Source: Flavobacterium quisquiliarum (GTDB lineage: Bacteria; Bacteroidota; Bacteroidia; Flavobacteriales; Flavobacteriaceae). Taken from it: a stretch of 64,000 nt of DNA. This document shows, piece after piece, positions 52,147 to 59,494 of this stretch. The stretch covers positions 124,001-188,000 of the forward strand of contig NZ_WWEM01000022.1 in NCBI RefSeq assembly GCF_019308285.1, read 5' to 3'. Both the position numbers and the translations under genes were made by a program. Below the pieces are notes generated by a model. It was not told where the DNA came from. It made no database searches and saw only the letters and a list, made by a program, of their open reading frames with translations. Numbering within the stretch: position 1 is the first letter of the stretch; each line of letters starts with the position of its first letter.

Positions 52147-52677
52147 ATGATTACATTTGAAGGAGAATATAAAAATTTAAAAGCTAGAATATTTAGCGAA
52201 AAACCTTTTTCTTTTTTATTTGTATTTATATTTTTTTCATTCATACTTTCTGTTTTTTTTAATGTCGAAAGTCTAAAATATTATGCCTATTTTCTCGAGT
52301 TAGTTCTGATAGTCTTATTCATAATAGTAACAATAAATACATTCAAAAGTATTATTAATAAAGTAACTCTTAATGAAAGTAACATCAAATTAGAAGGAGA
52401 AATTTTTAATAAAGAATGGGAAAAAGTAATTCCTTTAAAAGAGATTAAAATTGAAGCTAAGGGCAATCCATCTCGGTCAGGTTTGTGCAGTGTAACTTTT
52501 TACATAAAACTAAAAACAAAAGATAACAGTTATATTATAAATGCATTTCGAACATTTTCAGATGAACAAATTCTTGAGATATTCAATGAATTTAAAAAAT
52601 ATAAAGGAGAAAAAATTATACTCGATGAAAAATTATATTTAATGAGAATCCAAGAGAAAATAGAAAAATGTCAATAG
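52147..52677 (+). CDS. small membrane protein, function unknown
   Basis: A 176-residue protein with two membrane segments (about 20-38 and 45-66) and then a soluble domain of about 105 residues with beta character (ITLKEIKIEAKG, GLCSVTFYIKLKTKDNSYII). This layout resembles PH-domain-like (bPH/DUF304) membrane proteins but I see no definite family. Its stop overlaps the start of the YggS gene by 10 bp, so translation is linked. Confidence 0.65.
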   Translation: MITFEGEYKNLKARIFSEKPFSFLFVFIFFSFILSVFFNVESLKYYAYFLELVLIVLFIIVTINTFKSIINKVTLNESNIKLEGEIFNKEWEKVIPLKEIKIEAKGNPSRSGLCSVTFYIKLKTKDNSYIINAFRTFSDEQILEIFNEFKKYKGEKIILDEKLYLMRIQEKIEKCQ

Positions 52678-53327
52678 CATCAAACTTAAATACAATTAAA
52701 GCAACTTTACCTGAACACGTAACTCTTGTTGCCGTTTCAAAAACAAAACCTGTCTCAGACTTGATACAAGCCTACGAAACAGGACAGCGCATATTTGGAG
52801 AAAACAAAATTCAGGAAATGACGGAGAAATGGGAACAAATGCCAAAAGATATTCAATGGCATATGATTGGTCACGTTCAATCCAATAAAGTCAAATTTAT
52901 GGCACCTTATGTCACTTTGATACACGGTGTTGACAGCTTGAAATTATTACAGGAAATCAACAAACAAGCATTAAAAAATAATAGAACCATAGACTGTCTT
53001 CTTCAAATTTATATTGCTGAAGAAGAATCCAAATTTGGTTTGGACGAAAATGAATTAAATGAACTTTTAACTTCTTCGCAGTTCAAAGAGTTGAAAAATA
53101 TTCGTATCTTAGGTTTAATGGGAATGGCAACCTTCACAGAAGACCAAAACCAAATTAAAAAAGAATTTACCCATTTAAAATCGATTTTTGATTCGATAAA
53201 AGAGCTGAAAACTGAAAACTGCAGTCTGAACACTATATCGATGGGAATGTCAGGAGATTATCAATTAGCTATAGAATGCGGAAGCACAATGGTAAGAATT
53301 GGAAGCAGCATTTTTGGAGGTCGTTAA
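52668..53327 (+). CDS. YggS-family PLP homeostasis protein
   Basis: A 219-residue PLP-binding TIM barrel of the YggS/PROSC type that buffers pyridoxal phosphate. The PLP Lys is in TLVAVSKTKPVSDL. Also visible are RIFGENKIQEMTEK, IQWHMIGHVQSNKVK (start of the second strand block) and GLMGMATFTED with SMGMSGDYQLAIECGSTMVRIGSSIFG at the C-terminus, which binds the phosphate. The start overlaps the preceding gene by 10 bp. Confidence 0.95.
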   Translation: MSIASNLNTIKATLPEHVTLVAVSKTKPVSDLIQAYETGQRIFGENKIQEMTEKWEQMPKDIQWHMIGHVQSNKVKFMAPYVTLIHGVDSLKLLQEINKQALKNNRTIDCLLQIYIAEEESKFGLDENELNELLTSSQFKELKNIRILGLMGMATFTEDQNQIKKEFTHLKSIFDSIKELKTENCSLNTISMGMSGDYQLAIECGSTMVRIGSSIFGGR

Positions 53328-53335
53328 TACCTGCC

Positions 53336-53363
53336 GTAAAGACGCATTGAAGTACGTCTTTAC
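53336..53363 (+). repeat. GTAAAGACG palindrome
   Basis: GTAAAGACG (53,336-53,344) and CGTCTTTAC (53,355-53,363) are perfect inverted 9-bp arms. It lies 9 bp past the YggS stop, followed by A/C-rich sequence rather than T. It is a recurring intergenic palindrome type and may double as a terminator. Confidence 0.6.
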
Positions 53364-53401
53364 AAAAACTGAATACTAAAAACTGAGACTGAATACTTAA
53401 T

Positions 53402-54763
53402 TTGTACGCAATACTTGACATAGAAACCACTGGGGGACAATTTAATGAAGAGGGAATTACCGAAATCGCTATCTACAAATTTGATGGGCATGAAGTAGTT
53501 GATCAATTCATCAGCCTTGTCAATCCTGAAATTCCGATTCAGCCCTTCGTAGTAAAACTGACTGGAATCAATAATGCTATGCTACAATCAGCGCCAAAGT
53601 TTTACGAAGTTGCCAAGCGTATCATAGAAATTACTTCCGATTGTGTTATCGTGGCTCATAATGCATCATTTGACTATAGAATCCTTCGTACAGAATTTAG
53701 ACGTCTAGGCTACGATTTCGAAGCTAAAACACTTTGTACAGTAGAATTAGCTAAGAAATTAATTCCAGAACAACCATCTTACAGTTTAGGAAAACTCGTT
53801 CGTTCACTTGGAATTCCGATGGCCGACAGACATCGCGCCAGCGGAGATGCTATGGCTACCACTAAGCTGTTTAAAATGCTTTTGGAAAAAGATGTCGAAA
53901 AAACTATCGTAAAAGATTTTATAAAACTCGAAGTAGAAAAAGGAATTTCTCCAAAATTTTTAGATCTTTTAAATCAAATGCCAGCTAAAACTGGAGTTTA
54001 TTATATCTATAAAGAAGACAGAACTTTAATTTACATTGGCAAAAGCCAAAACATCAAAAAAAGAGTCAATCAGCACTTTACAGGAATCACTACAAAGAGC
54101 AAAAGAATTCAAGCTGAAGTTTTTACGATTACCTATGACGAAACCGGAAGCGAGTTAATAGCGCTTTTAAAAGAAAGTCAGGAAGTAAAAGTAAATCGTC
54201 CTAGATACAATCGATCTCAGAAAAAATCAGTTTTTCCTGTTGCTTTATATGCCGAAAAAGATTCAGATGGTTACATCAACTTAAAACTGGAGAAAGCAGA
54301 CGGACGTAAAAAAGAAATCACCTCTTTTACTTCTTTACAAGAAGGCAAAAATGCACTCTTTAAATTCACGGCAAAATATCATTTATGTCAAAAACTGACA
54401 GGTTTATATCAAACCAAAAAAGAGTGTTTTCAATATAAAATCAAAGAATGTGACGGCGCTTGCATAGGCGAAGTGACTCCAGAAGTTTACAATTTAAGAG
54501 TACAGCAATTCATTTCAGAAAACAGTTTTGAAAACAAAAGCATGATTCTGATAGACAGAGGAAGAAATGTAAACGAACGAAGTGCAGTCCTGATCGAAGA
54601 TGGAATCTACAAAGGTTACGCTTATTATGATCTGAATTATCAAATTACTAATATTGAGATCTTAAAAAATATTTTGGTACCGATGCAACACAATCGTGAT
54701 GTGAAAAATATCATTCAAAGCTATATCCGTAAAAGCAAATCGCTAAAAATACTTCATTTTTAA
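53402..54763 (+). CDS. exonuclease (DnaQ-like) fused to a GIY-YIG nuclease domain
   Basis: A 453-residue fusion. The N-terminal 180 residues are a 3'-5' DEDDh exonuclease: YAILDIETTGGQ, IVAHNASFDYRIL and the HRASGDAMATTKL block with the catalytic His. Residues about 196-280 are a UvrC-type GIY-YIG domain (KTGVYYIYKEDRTLIYIGKSQNIKKRVNQH, with Glu in LLKESQEVKVNRPRYN). The last 170 residues include a cysteine-containing region (KECFQYKIKECDGACIGEV) similar to UvrC. The start is a TTG at 53,402. Such fusions are annotated as DNA polymerase III epsilon-like and UvrC-like (compare Mycobacterium Rv2191). It probably acts in DNA repair. Confidence 0.88.
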   Translation: MYAILDIETTGGQFNEEGITEIAIYKFDGHEVVDQFISLVNPEIPIQPFVVKLTGINNAMLQSAPKFYEVAKRIIEITSDCVIVAHNASFDYRILRTEFRRLGYDFEAKTLCTVELAKKLIPEQPSYSLGKLVRSLGIPMADRHRASGDAMATTKLFKMLLEKDVEKTIVKDFIKLEVEKGISPKFLDLLNQMPAKTGVYYIYKEDRTLIYIGKSQNIKKRVNQHFTGITTKSKRIQAEVFTITYDETGSELIALLKESQEVKVNRPRYNRSQKKSVFPVALYAEKDSDGYINLKLEKADGRKKEITSFTSLQEGKNALFKFTAKYHLCQKLTGLYQTKKECFQYKIKECDGACIGEVTPEVYNLRVQQFISENSFENKSMILIDRGRNVNERSAVLIEDGIYKGYAYYDLNYQITNIEILKNILVPMQHNRDVKNIIQSYIRKSKSLKILHF

Positions 54764-54793
54764 CAAAACCAAACTTTCATTATCTTTAAGGAT

Positions 54794-55633
54794 ATGAAAA
54801 ACAAAAAATCACAATACGAAATCTTCAGAGAAAAAGTAAAAATCATTCTGTATGGCACCAATACCATATTAGGACGAATGTTCGATTTAGTATTATTAGG
54901 TTTGATTTTATTGAGCGTTTTATTAATAATGCTTGACACTGTACAAGGAATCAGTTCCAAATATCATTACCAGCTTCTGATCTGCGAATGGGTAATCACA
55001 GTCTTTTTTACCATCGAATATATTTTAAGAATTATCTCCATTCAAAAACCTGTTAAATACATCTTCAGCTTTTACGGAATCATCGATTTGCTTGCTGTTT
55101 TGCCCATGTATTTGTCTATATTTTTGCCTGGCGCAAGTATTTTATCAATCGTAAGGGCATTACGTTTTCTTCGATTATTCAAAATTTTGCATATTCCGCA
55201 AATCAACCATCAATCGTTACAATTAAAAGAAGCAATAGAAGCCAGCAAAGAAAAAATTCTGGTTTTCATTTATTTTGTCCTAATCAGCACCGTTATCATC
55301 GGTACAATAATGTATCTGGTAGAAGGCCGAGAATCAGGATTTACAAGCATTCCCATGGGAATTTACTGGACAATAGTAACTTTAACAACAGTAGGTTACG
55401 GAGATATTTCGCCACAAACACCGCTTGGACAATTTATTGCAGCATTTGTCATGATTTTAGGTTACGGAATCATCGCCGTTCCAACAGGAATTGTTACTGC
55501 CGAATTTGCCAAAAGCAGTCTGAAAAACAGCACTGTAAGTGGCAAAAAAACATGTAGAAAATGCCAGTCTCAAGTTCATTTTGACAATGCTAAATATTGT
55601 TACGAATGTGGAACGGAACTGCCAAATAATTAA
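54794..55633 (+). CDS. voltage-gated potassium channel with C-terminal zinc ribbon
   Basis: A 279-residue ion channel. Six hydrophobic segments are visible; S4 is RALRFLRLFK (121-130) with Arg spaced every third residue, and the selectivity filter TVGYGD is at 199-204. The last 27 residues carry two CxxC pairs (Cys254/257 and Cys269/272), a small zinc ribbon, in the cytoplasm by topology. The pore helix and filter mark it as a K+-selective Kv-like channel. The zinc tail could sense metal or join subunits. It starts 30 bp after the nuclease gene. Confidence 0.9.
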   Translation: MKNKKSQYEIFREKVKIILYGTNTILGRMFDLVLLGLILLSVLLIMLDTVQGISSKYHYQLLICEWVITVFFTIEYILRIISIQKPVKYIFSFYGIIDLLAVLPMYLSIFLPGASILSIVRALRFLRLFKILHIPQINHQSLQLKEAIEASKEKILVFIYFVLISTVIIGTIMYLVEGRESGFTSIPMGIYWTIVTLTTVGYGDISPQTPLGQFIAAFVMILGYGIIAVPTGIVTAEFAKSSLKNSTVSGKKTCRKCQSQVHFDNAKYCYECGTELPNN

Positions 55634-55672
55634 TTTTAGAAGCTAATCCAGCTGTACATTCCAACTCCTCCT

Positions 55673-55680
55673 TATATTTG
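55673..55680 (+). promoter_or_regulatory. probable -7 promoter element of miaA
   Basis: TATATTTG fits TAnnTTTG and lies 105 bp before the miaA ATG, leaving a 5' leader of about 100 nt. No consensus TTG is visible at the right distance. Confidence 0.5.
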
Positions 55681-55785
55681 TAATTTTTTAAGGCATAAAA
55701 GGAGCTTCCGTTGGTCGCTCTTTTATACCAAAAAAATTTAACAAATATAAGTCCGGGGTTTCCATTTCCATCTGGGCTAAAAACT

Positions 55786-56706
55786 ATGAAGTACCTAATA
55801 ACCATTGTCGGCCCAACAGCTATAGGCAAAACAGCCTTGAGTATTGCTTTGGCACAGCATTTTAAATGCGAAATCGTTTCTTGCGACAGCCGTCAGTTTT
55901 TCAAAGAGATGACCATCGGAACCGCAGTTCCAAATCAGGAAGAATTAAACTCGGCTAAACATCATTTCATTCAAAATAAATCCATTTTTGAAAATTATAC
56001 TGTTGGCGATTACGAAAAAGAAGCTTTAGCCAAAATCGAAGAATTATTTCAATCCAATGATTTTGTCATTCTCATAGGCGGTTCAGGATTATATGTCGAT
56101 GCCATTTTAAAAGGATTCGATGAATTTCCAGAAATAGATCCAAGTGTTCGTTCTGAAGTAAATTCAAACTACGAAAAAATCGGAATCGACTATCTTCAAG
56201 AACAATTGAAAAGTTTAGATCCCGAATATTATCAAAAAATAGCTTTAGAAAACCCGCAGACTTTACAAAACCCGCAACGAATGATGCGTTTTGTAGAAGT
56301 TTGTATCGGTGCGCAAAAACCGTATTCTTCGTTTTTAAATCAAAAGAAAAATAATAGAGACTTCACTCCTATTCTAATTGGTTTAGATGCCGATAGAGAA
56401 ACAATTTACAGCCGAATCAATCAACGCGTTGACATCATGATGAACGAAGGTTTGTTAGAAGAAGCCAAATTACTTTATCCTAACAAAGCGTTAAATGCAC
56501 TTCAAACCGTTGGGTATAGAGAATTATTTAGTTATTTTGACGGAGAATTCACATTGCCTTTTGCGATAGAAGAAATCAAAAAAAACACCAGAAGATTTTC
56601 CAAAAGACAATTAACATGGTTCAAACGAAACGAAAACACCAAATGGTTTGATTACGCAACAGATAGAAAAGAAATCATAAATTACATAGAAAATCTTCTA
56701 AAATAA
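55786..56706 (+). CDS. miaA: tRNA dimethylallyltransferase
   Basis: Transfers a dimethylallyl group to A37 of tRNAs reading UNN codons; first step towards the modification completed by MiaE (8,406-8,999). The ATG at 55,786 (MKYLITIVGPT) gives 306 residues; a longer frame from 55,711 would place 25 residues before the first strand and is rejected. The P-loop is GPTAIGKTALS, with CDSRQFFKEMTIGTAVPN and the DID/D-x-R-type block in IGLDADRETIYSRINQRVDIMMNEGLLEEAKLL. NTRRFSKRQLTWFKRNENTKWF is the C-terminal signature. Confidence 0.96.
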   Translation: MKYLITIVGPTAIGKTALSIALAQHFKCEIVSCDSRQFFKEMTIGTAVPNQEELNSAKHHFIQNKSIFENYTVGDYEKEALAKIEELFQSNDFVILIGGSGLYVDAILKGFDEFPEIDPSVRSEVNSNYEKIGIDYLQEQLKSLDPEYYQKIALENPQTLQNPQRMMRFVEVCIGAQKPYSSFLNQKKNNRDFTPILIGLDADRETIYSRINQRVDIMMNEGLLEEAKLLYPNKALNALQTVGYRELFSYFDGEFTLPFAIEEIKKNTRRFSKRQLTWFKRNENTKWFDYATDRKEIINYIENLLK

Positions 56707-56785
56707 AAGTCTTTTTTCTTTCATCTTTCTTCTGCTTTCCAAAGGAAAAATCTAAAATCAACACTCTAAAATCTAAAATTAAAAA

Positions 56786-57532
56786 ATGCCAATATCTCCC
56801 AATTTTACATCAGTTTTAAGCAAAGACTGGGAAATCAATTTCACACAATGCACACCAACAGGTTTTTTAAAATATACCGATTTGTGTAATATTTTGCAAT
56901 TAACCGCAGCGGCGCATTCAGAAGTTGGCGGAATTAGTTTTTATGATATGCAGGAATTTCATCAAGCCTGGGTTTTAAGCCGAATGCGTGTTGAAGTTCA
57001 TGCTTTACCAAAATGGCAGGATGTTGTAACCGTAAAAACTTGGATTAACAGTTTAGAAAATTCACGTTCAGTTCGTGCGTTGGAAATGTACGTTAATGGA
57101 AAAAAAATAATAGGATGCGAAACGTATTGGGCAGTTTTCAACACACAAGCACGTCGTCCAGAAGCCTTAGCTTTACCTTATGAACATTTCGAATTGTTCC
57201 CTGAAAACAGAGCAACAGAAGAAGGTTTTTCTAAAATAAACATCAACCACGAAAAAGAAGCCGTTTTTGAAAAAACAGTTTATTTATCTGATTTAGACAT
57301 TGTAAATCACGTAAATAACGTAAAATATCTGGAATGGTGTTTGGATCATGTTGATCCAAAAAGAATTATGAAACAAGAAGTTAAAAGCTTCGAAATGAAC
57401 TTCATGAAAGAACTTTCACTACAAGATAATGTTGTAATTCACGAAAGCGAAGATGAAGATCACACAACAGCAACATTCAGTATTACAAAAGACGAAAAAA
57501 CGTGTTTTGCTTTGGAATTGCATTGGAAGTAA
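56786..57532 (+). CDS. acyl-ACP thioesterase
   Basis: A 248-residue protein of the bacterial FatA/FatB-like family: two hotdog domains. The first is FTQCTPTGFLKYTDLCNILQ to about residue 130; the second starts at VYLSDLDIVNHVNNVKYLEWCLDHV, which contains the conserved Asn-His (NHVNN) and the Glu. It hydrolyses acyl-ACP to free fatty acid in the cytoplasm. It starts 79 bp after miaA. The gene is followed by a long palindrome. Confidence 0.9.
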   Translation: MPISPNFTSVLSKDWEINFTQCTPTGFLKYTDLCNILQLTAAAHSEVGGISFYDMQEFHQAWVLSRMRVEVHALPKWQDVVTVKTWINSLENSRSVRALEMYVNGKKIIGCETYWAVFNTQARRPEALALPYEHFELFPENRATEEGFSKININHEKEAVFEKTVYLSDLDIVNHVNNVKYLEWCLDHVDPKRIMKQEVKSFEMNFMKELSLQDNVVIHESEDEDHTTATFSITKDEKTCFALELHWK

Positions 57533-57542
57533 ATCGCAATTT

Positions 57543-57632
57543 CTTTCCTGCAAGGTTTTCAAAACCTTGTAGGTTTGTTATTTAAACTCTAATATTTTAT
57601 ACCTACAAGGTTTTGGAAACCTTGCAGGAAAG
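57543..57632. repeat. CCTGCAAGGTTTT inverted repeat, 32-bp arms
   Basis: The arm at 57,543-57,574, made of CCTGCAAGGTTTTCAAAACC and TTGTAGGT, is inverted at 57,601-57,632 with a single mismatch. It encloses a 26-bp AT-rich loop. This is a recurrent flavobacterial intergenic palindrome as far as I recall. It lies between two convergent operons. Confidence 0.85.
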
Positions 57633-57642
57633 TGGAATCAAT

Positions 57643-57673
57643 AAAAAAACGATGCAAATTGCATCGTTTTTTT
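57643..57673. terminator. terminator of the RNA-repair operon
   Basis: AAAAAAACGATGC (57,643-57,655) and GCATCGTTTTTTT (57,661-57,673), a perfect 13-bp stem with T runs at both ends. It is 9 bp past the TPR gene stop. Confidence 0.9.
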
Positions 57674-57681
57674 TATCAAAA

Positions 57682-58212
57682 TCATTTCGATTTCTTTTTA
57701 GAATCTTTTTTAGTTTTCTTTTTCTTCTTTTTAAGCAAATCAATTTTATTGTCAATTCTCTTCTCAACATCTGAAATATCAGATTCATAATTAAATTGCA
57801 ACGAATGAAGTTTAGCATTTTTAATTTCTTTTAAAGCCTTTTTAAACTCATTTTGCGCTTCTAAAAGAATGGCTTTCTTGACATAAATCTCGGATTTATT
57901 GATTCCTTTTACCGTTAAGGCAAAATCAATGAGCTTTCGAGCTTCTTCATAATCTTCATTTAAAATCAAAGTTTTTAAATAATACGGATACACTTCAAGA
58001 GCATGAATATTAATCGATAAAGCCTGCTGAAAATAAGATTTCGCTTCTTCATAGTTCATCAATTGTTCTGCCTGAATTCTTCCATACAAACACAAAACCA
58101 TTGTATTTTTATCATCATAAGAAAAAGCATAATCTAAAGATTCTATTGTTCCTTCCAACCAAAACGGATAATTATCCAAGGCTTGAAAAAGGTATTTATC
58201 AGTTGTTTTCAT
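57682..58212 (-). CDS. TPR-like protein with lysine tail, last gene of RtcB-PrfH operon
   Basis: A 176-residue protein of helix-turn-helix repeats typical of tetratricopeptides: MNYEEAKSYFQQALSINIHALEVYPYYLKTLILNEDYEEARKLIDFAL and IYVKKAILLEAQNEFKKALKEIKNA. The last 20 residues are almost entirely Lys (KKKKKKTKKDSKKKSK), suitable for RNA or ribosome contact. The start lies 14 bp inside the end of prfH, so translation is coupled. Its place in the operon suggests a scaffold role in repair; this is inferred. Confidence 0.78.
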   Translation of the reverse strand: MKTTDKYLFQALDNYPFWLEGTIESLDYAFSYDDKNTMVLCLYGRIQAEQLMNYEEAKSYFQQALSINIHALEVYPYYLKTLILNEDYEEARKLIDFALTVKGINKSEIYVKKAILLEAQNEFKKALKEIKNAKLHSLQFNYESDISDVEKRIDNKIDLLKKKKKKTKKDSKKKSK

Positions 58213-58888
58213 TGCGTAAATCGTTTTTTAATTTCTGACGAGTTCCTTTATAACTTTTCTCTACTTTGTTCTTTTTAAAATCACTTCCCGTAAAAACTCT
58301 CACTGGATTTCCGCGCTCTACATTGAGTTGGTTTTCCCATTGTTTCCCAACGTGATTTTTAAGCTGAACTAGTTTTTCGTCTTCTAGTTTTTTTAATAAT
58401 CTTTCTGTTGCCAGTTTTTTGTTTTGATGCTGGGAACGGCTATCCATAGAAACAACCGCAATTCCAGTTGGAATATGTGTTGCCCGAATTGCCGAACTGA
58501 CTTTATTTACATGCTGACCGCCTGCTCCGGAACTTCTCATAGCCTGATATTGAATATCACTTTCTGAAACCGATGTATTTTTCTGTTGTTCAATTTCAAA
58601 AATCCCAATAAACCAGTTTTTACGTTTGTGCATTTTCCTAAACTGGCTCTGGCCAATCCATTGAATCGTTCCAACCCATGAATTCACAAACTGATCAGCA
58701 TTATTTCCTTTTACAGCAATCGATGCAGTTTCTATCGTTCCGTTTTCTTCTCCTTTTTCTCTTTGCAATAAAACCACATCTAAATTCTGGTCTTCAGCTT
58801 CTTCCAAAACTTTTTTAAGCACTTGGGCGACAACCCAAGTGCATTCTGCAGGCCCGCGACCCGCTGTTATCTGAATTATTCTTTCCAT
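58199..58888 (-). CDS. prfH: peptide chain release factor homologue PrfH
   Basis: A 229-residue class I release-factor relative with only the catalytic domain and a divergent N-terminal region. The GGQ motif is at residues 123-125 in RSSGAGGQHVNKVSSAIRATH, needed for peptidyl-tRNA hydrolysis. The start ITAGRGPAECTWVVAQVLKKVLEEAE and WVGTIQWIGQSQFRKMHKRKNWFIGI are characteristic of PrfH. The stop-codon-reading domain of RF1/RF2 is missing. In other bacteria PrfH is paired with an RtcB ligase and acts on ribosomes with a damaged decoding centre, releasing the peptide so the 16S rRNA can be rejoined. The gene overlaps both neighbours (13 and 14 bp). Confidence 0.93.
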   Translation of the reverse strand: MERIIQITAGRGPAECTWVVAQVLKKVLEEAEDQNLDVVLLQREKGEENGTIETASIAVKGNNADQFVNSWVGTIQWIGQSQFRKMHKRKNWFIGIFEIEQQKNTSVSESDIQYQAMRSSGAGGQHVNKVSSAIRATHIPTGIAVVSMDSRSQHQNKKLATERLLKKLEDEKLVQLKNHVGKQWENQLNVERGNPVRVFTGSDFKKNKVEKSYKGTRQKLKNDLRNENN

Positions 58889-59481
58889 TTTTCTAATATT
58901 TTAAGAAGCTTTCCTCTGTTTTTTGCTTCTTTAATAAATTTTGGAAGTCGTGAAACCATCGTCCCATTACCGCTTCCATTATTATTTCTCTCTCTTAAAT
59001 CAGCTTTAATGTATTTTTCCAAGTACACTAAATGTTCCTGATTATAAACCCAAAAAACATTTCCTCTGACTTCTTTTTGAAACCAAAGCTGCAAATTGTG
59101 CCAAGGTTCTCTTACCAAACCATCTTTTTGCGGTTCTTTTCTAGTTCTCAAAATCGCAGGTTTTATTTCCTCGTTAAAACTGCAATGCGGACATTTAACC
59201 TGATACATTTCTGGTCTTTCTTTGAAAATCTGAGACTCATAATCAAATTTTTCATAACAATTACTACAGTAATGCTTTCCAAGTGCTTTGTACTGATAAA
59301 CTGGTTCGTCAATCTTATGAAAACAGGATTTGCATTCAAAAGTCATTGTAGTACATTTTCCGCATTCACAATTTCTAGGAATTTCTTTCAAAACTCCTTT
59401 AGATTCACATTTTGGACATTTCACGAAAATCTCGTTATAAAAATGTCCCAGCCATTTATTTTCATCTTGAAACCTTTCCAT
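58876..59481 (-). CDS. multi-zinc-ribbon protein of unknown function in the RtcB-PrfH operon
   Basis: A 201-residue protein with eleven cysteines in the first hundred residues: C22xxC25, C38xC40xxC43, C50xxC53, C72xxC75 and C97xxC100. This fits two to three zinc ribbons. The C-terminal part is basic with conserved aromatics (WHNLQLWFQKEVRGNVFWVYNQEHLVYLEKYIKADLRE) and resembles a structured RNA-binding or ribosome-contact domain. I know no characterised homologue. It starts 13 bp after rtcB and overlaps prfH by 13 bp, which ties it functionally to rRNA repair. Confidence 0.8.
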   Translation of the reverse strand: MERFQDENKWLGHFYNEIFVKCPKCESKGVLKEIPRNCECGKCTTMTFECKSCFHKIDEPVYQYKALGKHYCSNCYEKFDYESQIFKERPEMYQVKCPHCSFNEEIKPAILRTRKEPQKDGLVREPWHNLQLWFQKEVRGNVFWVYNQEHLVYLEKYIKADLRERNNNGSGNGTMVSRLPKFIKEAKNRGKLLKILEKWKE

Positions 59482-59494
59482 AATCTTTTACTTT

